Below, piece by piece: positions 27,139 to 35,458 of a stretch of 64,000 nucleotides of DNA (positions are counted from its first letter, which is position 1; each line of letters begins with the position of its first letter). Made by a program: the position numbers and the translations under genes. A model generated the notes under the pieces. It worked only from the letters and a program-made list of their open reading frames with translations, did no database searches and was not told where the DNA came from. Location of the stretch: contig NZ_JAPMLP010000004.1 of the NCBI RefSeq assembly GCF_026410285.1, positions 186,242 to 250,241 of the forward strand. Reading direction: 5' to 3'. This stretch comes from Sulfitobacter sp. F26169L (lineage in GTDB: Bacteria > Pseudomonadota > Alphaproteobacteria > Rhodobacterales > Rhodobacteraceae).

Positions 27139-27885
27139 TTAACGCTCCCTTTGCATCTGCGGCACAGTCGTCCACATGCCTTGTGTGCGGCGAAACAGCT
27201 CATCGGTGAAATCCCAGATGTCATCGCCCGTTTGCAGGTGGTGGGTGACATAGCCGATTGGCCCGGTCGGATCGCTTTGGCGGCGCTCTTGCAGATGCGC
27301 CAGCAGCATTGCCAGCATTTTGTCGCCGCCCCGAAACACGCGGTTATGTTTCCAGCGGATTGGATCAAGATGCGCATCGGTATGGGTCAGTCCTGCCACT
27401 GGTGCTGCATCGCCGCGGCCCTCGTAAGCGGACAAAAAGGAATACCCCCATTCGGGAAGGCGCAGGCGGGTTGCATCACCGATCCGGTTCCAAGGGGGTA
27501 CAAATGCGGGTAGCAGGTGCGGCATGTTTGCGGTTTTCAACATCTCCCAGCCGCGTTGCAGATCATCTTTTTGCAATGCAAGATCGCGGGTATCACCCAC
27601 CTCTGACGCGGGCTTGCCCTTTGGTTCGTGGTTTATGTGACGCAGCCCGTGTTGCAGCACAAAAGCGTAATCTGTGTCGCGCAAACGCGGTGCCAGATCG
27701 GGGCCAAGCCCGTCAGGGATCACCGACAGATGCGCAGGCACGGCGTGGTTTTGCGAAAGCGCCAGCAGCCGCTCAAGCGCGGGGGTGACGGTCTGCGCAT
27801 CATCATCACGCCACCACAGGCGCGGCATTATCCCTGCGTTGCGCCATTGTTCCAATTCGTCTTCCAGCGGCTTCCAATCAGTCAT
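27139..27885 (-). CDS. Polysaccharide deacetylase-like protein
   Basis: A 248-residue protein that begins ...GIMPRLWWRDDDAQTVTPALERLLALSQ; RDDDA supplies the metal-binding Asp pair typical of the NodB-type fold. FVLQHGLRHINHEPKGK gives the matching HxxxH-like histidines, and LLPAFVPPWNRI resembles the catalytic RxPxG/PPWN strand. The family removes acyl groups from sugars; whether this member is active or what it acts on is not known. It overlaps trmD by eight bases at its start and precedes the GNAT gene. Confidence 0.75.
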   Translation of the reverse strand: MTDWKPLEDELEQWRNAGIMPRLWWRDDDAQTVTPALERLLALSQNHAVPAHLSVIPDGLGPDLAPRLRDTDYAFVLQHGLRHINHEPKGKPASEVGDTRDLALQKDDLQRGWEMLKTANMPHLLPAFVPPWNRIGDATRLRLPEWGYSFLSAYEGRGDAAPVAGLTHTDAHLDPIRWKHNRVFRGGDKMLAMLLAHLQERRQSDPTGPIGYVTHHLQTGDDIWDFTDELFRRTQGMWTTVPQMQRER

Positions 27886-28675
27886 CTTTTGCGCTTTCGT
27901 GTTGCGCCCACAGATCGGGCCTGCGTTCGCGCGTCAGCTTGTGCGACATCTCGCGGCGCCATTTTTCAATTTCACCGTGATTACCGGACATCAGCACAGG
28001 AGGGATTTCGCGGCCCTGCCACTCGGCGGGTTTTGTGTATTGGGGATGTTCCAGAAGGCCGGCAGAATGGCTTTCCTCGACTGTACTTTCAGCATTTCCC
28101 AGCACACCGGGCAACAGGCGAACGGTGGCATCGATCATCGCCTGCGCGGCCAGTTCACCGCCAGTCATTACAAAATCACCCAGCGACACTTCGGTAACGT
28201 CGTAATGTTCGATGACACGCTCATCGACGCCCTCGAAACGGCCGCACAGGATGGTAACCCCGTCGCATTTTGCCAGATCGCGTGCCATCGCCTGATCAAA
28301 CCGTTTGCCGCGCGGCGACATATAGAGGATCGGCCAGCGCCCTTTTGCGTGTGTCTGGACCGCTTCGATGGCAGGGCCGACAACATCTGCGCGCAGCACC
28401 ATACCGGCCCCACCGCCTGCCGGAGTATCATCGACATTGCGGTGTTTGGTCAGGCCGTATTCGCGCAGGTCGTGGGCCTGTAGCTGCCATCGTCCTTCCT
28501 GCAGTGCGCGGCCCGTAAGGCTCGCCCCCAGTACGCCGGGAAACAGTTCGGGGAACAAGGTAATGATGCGGGCCTGCCAGACGTGAGCATAATCGGGTGC
28601 ATCGCGCATCAGTTCGCGCGGCTTAGCTGTTGGCGTTACGCGTTGTTTGCCATGTGATCGGTTGGGCGGCGTCAT
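27878..28675 (-). CDS. trmD: tRNA (guanine37-N1)-methyltransferase
   Basis: TrmD methylates N1 of G37 next to the anticodon, preventing +1 frameshifting. The 265-residue protein has the knot-fold motifs: ARIITLFPELFPGVLG, MVLRADVVGPAIEAV, YMSPRGKRFDQ with the SAM loop, LCGRFEGVDERVIE and the SLGDFVMTGGELAAQ stretch. It has about 30 extra basic N-terminal residues before the normal start, with no good internal ATG near the usual position, so an extended form is likely. It overlaps the upstream sulfotransferase-like gene by four bases. Confidence 0.96.
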   Translation of the reverse strand: MTPPNRSHGKQRVTPTAKPRELMRDAPDYAHVWQARIITLFPELFPGVLGASLTGRALQEGRWQLQAHDLREYGLTKHRNVDDTPAGGGAGMVLRADVVGPAIEAVQTHAKGRWPILYMSPRGKRFDQAMARDLAKCDGVTILCGRFEGVDERVIEHYDVTEVSLGDFVMTGGELAAQAMIDATVRLLPGVLGNAESTVEESHSAGLLEHPQYTKPAEWQGREIPPVLMSGNHGEIEKWRREMSHKLTRERRPDLWAQHESAKDD

Positions 28676-29460
28676 GTATCCAGTCCTTTGCCCAGCAATG
28701 TGGCCTTTGCGGCGTTACGGGCACCGGTGTCTTTATGGCTTCGGTTGATATCTAACAAGGCCGCCAGCATCTCATCACCAAGGCGTGTATTCTGCGGCGG
28801 CTGTGGCAAAAGGCTTGCGCGAATACCATCGGGAATTTCACACAGGTCCAGCACCGGATCTGCGGGGCCAAGCGGCAGGCCTGCGCAATCTTCAAGTGCG
28901 TAGCTGTGGACAGGCGCAGGGACGCGGCGGGTGATATCCTGAATGATATCGGGCAGACCTGCTGCGTGCGGGTATTTTGCGCAGAAATCCGCAAAATCAA
29001 GCGTCATGCCCGATGATTTTACATGCTCTGCCCATGCGGATCGCAGCCATTGATCAGGCGCGCGGGTGGCAAAGCAGAACGAAACGGGCGCATTAGGAAA
29101 AGCCGCCTGCGCGCGTTGCCAATACAGATACATCAGCACAGGTGCGGCGCTATAATCGGCCAGCGCACCACGTCCGGGCATATGGCCTGACAGTTCTTCA
29201 CCACTCAGCAGCAGGGTGCGGCGCGGCATTCCGGGAAGATCGGCAAGCAGTGCGTCAAAGCGGCGGCTGACTTTGTCCAGTGCATCATCTGTGCCGTAAG
29301 TGGAATAGCCCCGTGTGGCGCTGACCAGTTCCTTCATCTGCCCTTTCAGGCGGATGGCAAGGGCGGGCATCAATGCCTTGCGGTTGGCACGCAATACGGC
29401 CTGCACCGTAGATGTTCCGGTCTTGTGGAACCCTGCATGAATAACAATTTTACGCGGCAT
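28672..29460 (-). CDS. Sulfotransferase-fold protein, paralogue 2
   Basis: A 262-residue protein starting MPRKIVIHAGFHKTGTSTVQ; HKTGTST is the phosphosulfate-binding loop of PAPS sulfotransferases. LLSGEELSGHMPGRG and CFATRAPDQWLRSAWAEHVK (the 3'-phosphate-binding Arg/Ser region) support the fold. It is clearly homologous to the adjacent 29450-30241 product, sharing the GHMPGR motif, so the pair arose by tandem duplication. Their ends overlap by 11 bases. The substrate is unknown and true sulfotransferase activity is not shown. Its place between rimM and trmD is discussed as a finding. Confidence 0.75.
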   Translation of the reverse strand: MPRKIVIHAGFHKTGTSTVQAVLRANRKALMPALAIRLKGQMKELVSATRGYSTYGTDDALDKVSRRFDALLADLPGMPRRTLLLSGEELSGHMPGRGALADYSAAPVLMYLYWQRAQAAFPNAPVSFCFATRAPDQWLRSAWAEHVKSSGMTLDFADFCAKYPHAAGLPDIIQDITRRVPAPVHSYALEDCAGLPLGPADPVLDLCEIPDGIRASLLPQPPQNTRLGDEMLAALLDINRSHKDTGARNAAKATLLGKGLDT

Positions 29461-30241
29461 CCTGTCCTCCTGACAGCAAAGCGTGTTTGGCCGCGCGCAG
29501 ATCATCGGGTGCAAGTGCGGAGCGGTTCAGGGCGAGAAGCTGTTGTTTTACCGCCTCGTTCGGGGCCGTGTTTTTGGCGTTTGCGCCCTTCAGCATCAGA
29601 CGGCGATCATCAGACAGCGCCAGATAATCCAGCAACGCCTCGACAATGCCCAAACGGCGGTTTGCGTGGTCTTCCAGTGCCGCCGTGCGTATTTGATGGT
29701 CAGGCAGTTCGCGCGTGATCAGATCAATGATGTTTTTATGATCCGCAGAGGATTTCAGCCGTTTCATATAATCCGCTTCGTCCCAGATCATGCGCGATGC
29801 GCGTAAGTGCTGGGCATAACAGCTGCGCAACCATGCATCGGGTGTGCGGGTAGTAAAATAGAATTCGAGTTTATCTTCGGGCAGGACCGACTGAAACGCG
29901 ACAGACAGCGCATGCATCAAATCGGGTGCTGCCCCGTAGCCGTGCAAACCGTGGCGGCCGGGCATATGGCCGCTCAGGTCTTCGGAGGAGATTATGATCG
30001 TTGATGCGTCTTCTTGCTGTAGCGATTCGGCCAGCAGGGCGGCCTCATATTTGACCAGTCCCAGATCGTAATCCTCACGCGAGCGGCTGTAGCCGCGCGC
30101 GGACTCGCACAGGGCGGTCATGCCGGGGCGCAGAACCAGGCGAATATCGGGGCGCAACGCTGCACGATTGGCGCGTAGTGTCTGTTGCAGGCTGGTGGTG
30201 CCTGTTCTGTGAAATCCGGCGTGAACGATTATCCGCCGCAT
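29450..30241 (-). CDS. Sulfotransferase-fold protein, paralogue 1
   Basis: A 263-residue protein starting MRRIIVHAGFHRTGTTSLQQ with the HRTGTTS phosphosulfate loop, IISSEDLSGHMPGRHG and YFTTRTPDAWLRSCYAQHL matching its neighbour paralogue position by position. The first few residues, the loop and the Arg-rich third strand are conserved in both, which argues that both keep the fold and probably a nucleotide-sulfate site. It starts two bases after the rimM stop and is co-transcribed with it. Acceptor substrate unknown. Confidence 0.75.
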   Translation of the reverse strand: MRRIIVHAGFHRTGTTSLQQTLRANRAALRPDIRLVLRPGMTALCESARGYSRSREDYDLGLVKYEAALLAESLQQEDASTIIISSEDLSGHMPGRHGLHGYGAAPDLMHALSVAFQSVLPEDKLEFYFTTRTPDAWLRSCYAQHLRASRMIWDEADYMKRLKSSADHKNIIDLITRELPDHQIRTAALEDHANRRLGIVEALLDYLALSDDRRLMLKGANAKNTAPNEAVKQQLLALNRSALAPDDLRAAKHALLSGGQDAA

Positions 30242-30243
30242 CC

Positions 30244-30780
30244 TTAGCCCTCGCTGGTGTCGGGCTTTGTCACGGGCAGGATACCTTCGGGCGGGTCGGC
30301 CACAATCCGGCCCGACGCCAGATCGACGGTCGGAACGGCGGCCTTGGTAAAGGGCAGAAACGTCGTGGTGGATGATCCGCTCAGTTGCAGTTCGAGGAGG
30401 TCGTCCGCGCCGTGATTCTGCACGGTTTTTACACGCCCCAGCAGCGCACCCCCGGTATCGAAAACGTCCAGGCCGATCAGGTCGGCGTGATAAAACTCGT
30501 CATCGGGCAGGGAGGGCAGCTGCGTGCGCTTCGCAAACAGTTTGGTACCGCGCAGGGCGTCAGCATCTTCCTTGTTTGCAACTTCCGGCAGACGTGCCGC
30601 ATAGCCGCCTTTGATGGGGCGCAAAATGGCCAGCGCAAACGCGCGCTTGCCTGTCTCGTCGCTTAGCGGTGAATAGTTCTGGATGTCCTCGGGGACCGCG
30701 CAAAAGCTTTTGACCCGCAATTCGCCCTTCACGCCATAAGAACCCGAGATAACACCGACGCAGATATGGCTGTCGCTCAT
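30244..30780 (-). CDS. rimM: Ribosome maturation factor RimM
   Basis: RimM binds S19 and helps assemble the 30S head. The 178-residue protein begins [24 protein letters not shown], the classic first strand, and has the PRC-barrel part [37 protein letters not shown]. The ATG at 30780 overlaps the stop of the preceding small gene as ATGA and has GGAG upstream. The normal rpsP-rimM-trmD order is interrupted here by accessory genes on both sides. Confidence 0.96.
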   Translation of the reverse strand: MSDSHICVGVISGSYGVKGELRVKSFCAVPEDIQNYSPLSDETGKRAFALAILRPIKGGYAARLPEVANKEDADALRGTKLFAKRTQLPSLPDDEFYHADLIGLDVFDTGGALLGRVKTVQNHGADDLLELQLSGSSTTTFLPFTKAAVPTVDLASGRIVADPPEGILPVTKPDTSEG

Positions 30781-30926
30781 TGCAGTAACTCCGAATTTAC
30801 ACAAATTGTACCTGTCCACTGGCCCTCGCCCGCGGCGCATTCTGCCTTCATCAAGGCGCTGTTAAACCGAACACCCAAAAAGGCGCCGATGCCGAGGACA
30901 ATGAAAAATTTTAGCAGTCTCAGCAT
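30777..30926 (-). CDS. Small secreted or membrane protein of 49 residues, coupled to rimM
   Basis: The frame starting at 30926 reads [19 protein letters not shown], a basic start then a hydrophobic helix with a small-residue cleavage area, and ends [21 protein letters not shown] with two Cys residues. GAGGA sits eight bases before the ATG, which overlaps the bluB stop (TGATG); the stop overlaps the rimM start (ATGA). Perfect fit into the operon on both sides makes it a real gene. The two Cys could form a periplasmic disulfide. No family recognised. Confidence 0.75.
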   Translation of the reverse strand: MLRLLKFFIVLGIGAFLGVRFNSALMKAECAAGEGQWTGTICVNSELLQ

Positions 30927-31555
30927 CAACGGTCCTCGATATGCAGGGATGCGGCGCGCGCTTCCCAGCCTTTTGTTTCAAGCTCTGGTGTCAGGGATAC
31001 ATCGCGCGGCCAGCCAAGGCAAAGATATGCCACAAGGGACCAGCCCTTTGGCACATCAAGATCACGGCACACTAGCGCGGGATCCAGTACAGATACCCAT
31101 CCGATGCCGAGTCCACGCGTGCGCGCATGAAGCCACATCAAAGTGATCGCTCCCACAACCGAATAGCGGCGCATCTCCGGCATTGATGCCGTGCCAAGGC
31201 CCGCTCCCTTTCCGGTTTCCTCGTCGCAGAATACCGCGAATTGTTCAGGTGCTTCGCTCATCCCCGAAAGCTTGAGCGAGGCGTATCGTTCTGCCTGTTC
31301 GCCATCATATCCGGCAAGCGCGCGGGCGTTGGCGTCCTGGAAATTGGCCAGCATCGCGGCACGGGCGGGGGCCGCGCGGACGCGGATGATACGCCATGGC
31401 TCTGAAAGGCCAACAGAAGGGGCGAGGGAAAACGTGGCAAGGCACTCTTGTACAAGTGCCTCCTCCACTGGATCTGAGCGGAACTGGCGCACATCGCGGC
31501 GCCAGCGCATCAGGTCGGTCAGTCCGGCACGGAAATCATCCGAAAACGCATACAT
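30926..31555 (-). CDS. bluB: 5,6-dimethylbenzimidazole synthase
   Basis: BluB cleaves FMN with O2 to make the lower ligand of vitamin B12. The 209-residue flavin-destroying nitroreductase-fold protein has RRDVRQF, SLAPSVGLSEPWRII, the SLKLSGMSEAPEQFAVFCD strand, GLGIGWVSVLDP and PELETKGWEAR, all specific to BluB rather than ordinary nitroreductases. A long in-frame extension upstream overlaps rpsP and is not used; the ATG at 31555 begins the conserved region. It lies 19 bases after the rpsP stop, away from the cobD-cobC pair at 46-48 kb. Confidence 0.92.
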   Translation of the reverse strand: MYAFSDDFRAGLTDLMRWRRDVRQFRSDPVEEALVQECLATFSLAPSVGLSEPWRIIRVRAAPARAAMLANFQDANARALAGYDGEQAERYASLKLSGMSEAPEQFAVFCDEETGKGAGLGTASMPEMRRYSVVGAITLMWLHARTRGLGIGWVSVLDPALVCRDLDVPKGWSLVAYLCLGWPRDVSLTPELETKGWEARAASLHIEDR

Positions 31556-31574
31556 GCCGGACCGGCCTCCGGTC

Positions 31575-31976
31575 TTATTCAGCGGCCGCTTCGTCGGCTG
31601 CTGCTTCGGGTGCAGGTGCTGCTGCGGCTTCTGCTGCGGCGGCTGCCTTGTCGGCTTTCTCCTGCGCGCGCTCTTGCGCTTTCTTGCCCGGTGTACCCTT
31701 CTTGGGGTTGCTGCGCTCGGTCTTGGGGCGTGCGCCTGCGGCTTCCAGCATGCGCTGGATACGGTCTGTCGGCTGTGCGCCTTCACCCAGCCAGTACTCG
31801 ATCCGCTCCATGTTCAGCTTGACGCGGTCTTCGCTGTCTTTTGGCAGCAGGGGCGCATAGGTGCCCAGACGTTCGATGTAGCGGCCATCGCGTGGCATGC
31901 GGCTGTCTGCTGCAACGATACGGTAAAACGGACGCTTTTTGGAGCCACCGCGGGCGAGGCGAATTTTCATAGCCAT
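31575..31976 (-). CDS. rpsP: 30S ribosomal protein S16 with Ala-rich tail
   Basis: The first 80 residues are a normal S16 ([40 protein letters not shown]). From about residue 85 a Lys/Glu then Ala/Pro/Glu-rich tail runs to residue 133 ([19 protein letters not shown] and similar). Such tails occur in several alphaproteobacteria and are probably flexible and surface-exposed on the 30S body. It starts 13 bases after the chorismate mutase gene. Confidence 0.96.
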   Translation of the reverse strand: MAMKIRLARGGSKKRPFYRIVAADSRMPRDGRYIERLGTYAPLLPKDSEDRVKLNMERIEYWLGEGAQPTDRIQRMLEAAGARPKTERSNPKKGTPGKKAQERAQEKADKAAAAAEAAAAPAPEAAADEAAAE

Positions 31977-31989
31977 GAGATTGGTTTCC

Positions 31990-32292
31990 TTACAAGTTAT
32001 CTTTGTGTTCGTGGTGATGCTGAATGACTTCAGCGATGATGAAGTTGAGAAACTTCTTGGCGAATTCGGGGTCCAGATCGGCCCGTTTCGCCAAATCTTC
32101 TAGCCGCTCGATCTGCGCGCTTTCACGGGCAGGGTCGGACGGGGGAAGGTCGTGTTCGGCTTTGAGTTTCCCCACAGCCTGCGTGTGTTTGAACCGCTCG
32201 CCCAGTGTATAAACAAGGATCGCGTCCAGACGATCAATGCTGGCACGGTGGCCTTTCAGGATTTCGGCGGCAAGTTTGACAGTGTCGGTCAT
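31990..32292 (-). CDS. Chorismate mutase, AroQ class
   Basis: A 100-residue all-helical protein that converts chorismate to prephenate, the substrate of the PheA at 3 kb. The helix pattern [41 protein letters not shown] with the conserved Arg, Lys and later Glu/Gln-equivalent positions fits the AroQ-alpha class. It overlaps the upstream GNAT gene by four bases, and lies in the ffh-rpsP interval. Confidence 0.9.
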   Translation of the reverse strand: MTDTVKLAAEILKGHRASIDRLDAILVYTLGERFKHTQAVGKLKAEHDLPPSDPARESAQIERLEDLAKRADLDPEFAKKFLNFIIAEVIQHHHEHKDNL

Positions 32293-32798
32293 GATGCCTC
32301 CTTGGGGTGGCGGTAGATACGGGTGGTATTGCCGAGAAGCTCGCTGTCACGCTCGTGGTGCGCGCCAAGGCGCTCTGCCAATGCGATAGAGCGAGTGTTT
32401 TCAGGATTGATATAGCTGATGACGCCATCAAGGTTCTGATGCTGTGCCGCATAACGCCGCGCTGCACTTGCCGCCTCGAAAGCGATGCCCTGACCTTCAA
32501 AGCCTTCAAAAACGCTCCAGCCCAGTTCGGGCTCGTCCCAGCCATCGTTAAAGATCATGCCGACCCGCCCTGCTGTTCCGCCGGTTTCTCGGTGTTCAAG
32601 CATCCACATGCCAAAGCCGCGCATTGCCCAATGGCCGTAGGTCGCCAGAAATCCGCCCCAGTTGCGGATGCGCGGATAGGGGCCGCCGACCCACTTGGAA
32701 CGCTCGGATGCGCCGAAGGCTGCGAACGCCTCAAAGTCGCTTTCACGCGGACCGCGCAGGATCAAACGATCTGTTGTGATGACAGGAACGCTGGTCAC
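32289..32798 (-). CDS. GNAT-family N-acetyltransferase (RimJ/RimL-like)
   Basis: A 169-residue protein with the pattern of ribosomal-protein-type acetyltransferases: TDRLILRGPRESDFEAFAAF at the start, GMIFNDGWDEPELGWSVFEGFEGQGIAFEAASA with the acetyl-CoA loop and NTRSIALAERLGAHHERD near the end. Protein or small-molecule amine acceptor is not known. It overlaps ffh and the chorismate mutase gene by four bases each, so it sits in the translation-related operon. Confidence 0.87.
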   Translation of the reverse strand: MTSVPVITTDRLILRGPRESDFEAFAAFGASERSKWVGGPYPRIRNWGGFLATYGHWAMRGFGMWMLEHRETGGTAGRVGMIFNDGWDEPELGWSVFEGFEGQGIAFEAASAARRYAAQHQNLDGVISYINPENTRSIALAERLGAHHERDSELLGNTTRIYRHPKEAS

Positions 32799-34288
32799 TT
32801 TTTCTTCCCGAAACCTGACAGGCCGGAGGGCAGGCCCATGCCACCGCCCATACCGGGAAGCTTTCCGCCCATTTGTTTGGCGGCGGCTTCCAGTGCTTTG
32901 GGGTCCATGCCTTGGGCCATTGCGGCGGGGTCCATGCCGCCTTTGCCCATCATCTGTTTCATCGCGGCTTTCATCATGCCGCCTTTGCCTTTGCCCATCT
33001 TTTTCATCATGTCGGACATCTGGCGCTGCATCTTCATCAATTTGTTCAGGTCACTGACCTGCATACCGGCACCTTTGGCGATACGCTTTTTCCGGCTGGC
33101 CTGAAGGATCGCGGGGTTTGCGCGCTCTTTCTTGGTCATAGAGTTGATGAGGGCGATCTGCTGTTTGAGGATCTTGTCATCAAGGCCCGCATCCTCGACC
33201 TGTTTGGCCATTTTGCCCATGCCGGGCATCATGCCCATCATGCCCTGCATGCCGCCCATCTTGATCATCTGTTCAAGCTGCATCTTGAGGTCGTTCATGT
33301 TGAACTGACCCTTCGCCATGCGCTTCATCATCTTTTCGGCCTGTTCGGCCTCGATGGTTTCCTGTGCTTTTTCGACAAGCGCGACAATGTCGCCCATGCC
33401 AAGGATACGGCCCGCGATGCGCTCCGGCTCGAATGTTTCAAGCGCGTCCATCTTTTCGCCAAGTCCGACATATTTGATCGGGCGGCCTGTCACGGCGCGC
33501 ATGGACAGGGCGGCACCGCCGCGCCCGTCACCATCCATGCGGGTGAGGACGACACCGGTGATGCCGATACGCTGGTTGAAGTTTTCAGCGGTTTGCACCG
33601 CGTCCTGACCCGTCAGACCATCCACCACCAGCAGCGTTTCGCGCGGGGTTACGACATCGCGGACGGCCTCAACCTGCGCCATCAGTTCATCATCGATTGA
33701 CAGGCGGCCCGCTGTATCGAGCATATAGACATCATAGCCGCCAAGACTTGCCTGCGTTTTGGTGCGTTTGGCGATCTGAACGGGGTTTTCACCCTTTACG
33801 ATTGGCAGCGTATCGACGCCGATCTGCACACCAAGGATCGCCAACTGCTCCATCGCGGCGGGGCGGTTCACGTCAAGCGATGCCATCAACACGCGCTTGC
33901 CGTCTTTTTCTTTCAGGCGCTTTGCAAGTTTTGCGGTGGTGGTGGTTTTACCGCCACCCTGAAGGCCGACCATCAGGATCGGGGCCGGCGGGTTGTCAAT
34001 CTTCAACGCACCCGGTTCGCCCTCGCCGCGCAGCACGTCAACCAGCGCGTCATGCACGATTTTAACAACCTGCTGACCGGGCGTGATGGATTTGGTCACG
34101 GCCTGACCGGTGGCCTTCTCCTGCACAGCGTTCACAAAGTCACGTGCAACGGGCAGGGAAACGTCCGCCTCTAACAGGGCCACGCGTACTTCGCGCAGGG
34201 CGGTTTTTACGTCTTCTTCAGACAATGCGCCCTGTTTGGTCAGGCGGTCAAAAACACCGGACAGGCGTTCACTGAGATTCTCAAACAT
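32795..34288 (-). CDS. ffh: Signal recognition particle protein Ffh (SRP54)
   Basis: Ffh with 4.5S RNA delivers nascent membrane proteins to FtsY. The 497-residue protein has the N domain, the GTPase G domain (GLQGGGKTTTTAKLA near residue 107, DTAGRL near 190, the LTRMDGDGRGGAA region) and a long Met-rich M domain that ends in a glycine-rich tail (GKLPGMGGGMGLPSG). AAGGGG lies about ten bases before the ATG. First gene of a long minus-strand operon, with a structured leader upstream. Confidence 0.97.
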   Translation of the reverse strand: MFENLSERLSGVFDRLTKQGALSEEDVKTALREVRVALLEADVSLPVARDFVNAVQEKATGQAVTKSITPGQQVVKIVHDALVDVLRGEGEPGALKIDNPPAPILMVGLQGGGKTTTTAKLAKRLKEKDGKRVLMASLDVNRPAAMEQLAILGVQIGVDTLPIVKGENPVQIAKRTKTQASLGGYDVYMLDTAGRLSIDDELMAQVEAVRDVVTPRETLLVVDGLTGQDAVQTAENFNQRIGITGVVLTRMDGDGRGGAALSMRAVTGRPIKYVGLGEKMDALETFEPERIAGRILGMGDIVALVEKAQETIEAEQAEKMMKRMAKGQFNMNDLKMQLEQMIKMGGMQGMMGMMPGMGKMAKQVEDAGLDDKILKQQIALINSMTKKERANPAILQASRKKRIAKGAGMQVSDLNKLMKMQRQMSDMMKKMGKGKGGMMKAAMKQMMGKGGMDPAAMAQGMDPKALEAAAKQMGGKLPGMGGGMGLPSGLSGFGKKK

Positions 34289-34383
34289 GGGCGGGTGCCC
34301 CTTTACGATCGGTTGCGGTTTGGTTCCCGATGTAGGAACGACCGCCGGAATTCACAAATGCCCCATCGTTGCGGGACAATAGG

Positions 34384-34460
34384 TTTTACCCCAGTGGGCG
34401 TAACACGCTGACTGGGGGCGATCCTGAAAATATCCAGGACCGGAAGGCATTGCTTCCGGA
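34384..34460 (-). ncRNA. Triple-hairpin leader upstream of ffh
   Basis: Reading the minus strand toward ffh, three stems follow each other: CCGGAAG/CTTCCGG (34440-34459), TCCTG/CAGGA (34421-34439) and CCCCAGT/ACTGGGG (34389-34417) with an inner GCGT-AAC-ACGC stem. None has a T-run, so they are not plain terminators. A cis-acting leader of ffh or a separate small RNA are both possible; the core resembles no family I can confirm. Stem composition is perfect in the outer pairs. Confidence 0.5.
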
Positions 34461-34579
34461 GATTTGGGTTGCGTTTAGGCCCAAGACGCGGCTGAGTCAA
34501 GCGGTGCGGCACTTGCACTTTTGTGTGAATGAAGGAAGGTAGGCGGGTTGTTGTTTGCCAGTGTACCAAGGATTCACGC

Positions 34580-35458
34580 ATGGAAAACTGGGATGAGGTC
34601 AGAACCGCCTATCAGGTGGCGCGCAAGGGCACAGTAAGCGGCGCTGCTGAAGTGCTGGGCGTGCACCATGCCACGGTTATCCGTCATATCGACGCGCTGG
34701 AGCAACGTCTGGGTGTCAAGCTATTCCAGCGTCATGCACGCGGCTATACCCCAACCGAGGTGGGCGAAGACCTTTTGCGTGTTGCGCAAGCAACCGAGGA
34801 CCAGTTCAGCCAGTTGTTAAGCCGGATCAAGGGGAGCGGCACCAAGGTGTCCGGTGATCTGGTTGTGACCTCGCTAAATTCGCTTGCGCCGCGGATCGCA
34901 CCAGTGCTGGTGGCGTTTCAGGCGGAATATCCCGGCGTGGTCATGCGGTATTTGACAGATGACCGCCTGTTCCGGCTTGAATATGGAGAAGCGCATGTGG
35001 CGATACGTGCAGGCCCTGCACCGGAACAGCCCGACAACGTGGCCCAAGCGCTGACAGAGCAGCCGATGGGACTGTATGCATCTAACGGCTATGTTGCCGC
35101 GTATGGTTTGCCCAAGGGACCGCAGAGCTTCGGGAGCCATAAATTTGTCGGCCACGAAGATAGTGAAAGCCGCGCACCCTGCTTTCGATGGCTGTCAAAC
35201 AACGTGGCACGTGAAAATGTAACCTTCCGCAGTAATGATGTGCAGGCGCTTTCGCTTGCTGTTGTCAGTGGCGCGGGGATCGGTTTTTTAACTCCGCAAG
35301 AAGCAGCGACGTACCCTGAACTGGTAGAGGTCATGAAGCCGCTTCCGGAATGGTCAACGTCACTCTGGCTGGTGACTCATATGGATTTGCACCGGACAAG
35401 CAAAGTGCAGGCGCTGCTGCAGTTTCTGAAGTCCCGCATCAAGGACGGTGCGCTTTGA
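34580..35458 (+). CDS. LysR-type transcriptional regulator
   Basis: A 292-residue regulator starting MENWDEVRTAYQVARKGTVSGAAEVLGVHHATVIRHIDALE, with the helix-turn-helix at about residues 14-45, followed by the effector domain (VTSLNSLAPRIAPVLVAFQAEYP). AAGGA lies before the ATG at 34580; an earlier in-frame ATG at 34529 would add 17 residues. Its TGA overlaps the start of the EamA gene (TGATG), an uncommon same-strand coupling of a LysR gene with its likely target. Confidence 0.88.
   Translation: MENWDEVRTAYQVARKGTVSGAAEVLGVHHATVIRHIDALEQRLGVKLFQRHARGYTPTEVGEDLLRVAQATEDQFSQLLSRIKGSGTKVSGDLVVTSLNSLAPRIAPVLVAFQAEYPGVVMRYLTDDRLFRLEYGEAHVAIRAGPAPEQPDNVAQALTEQPMGLYASNGYVAAYGLPKGPQSFGSHKFVGHEDSESRAPCFRWLSNNVARENVTFRSNDVQALSLAVVSGAGIGFLTPQEAATYPELVEVMKPLPEWSTSLWLVTHMDLHRTSKVQALLQFLKSRIKDGAL

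Noticed and set aside
34440-34460. CCGGAAGG hairpin resembling part of the 4.5S SRP RNA
   Set aside because: Only a few bases of the core agree and the conserved SRP loop (GGAAGGAAGCAG-type) is not formed; kept only as part of the ffh leader.
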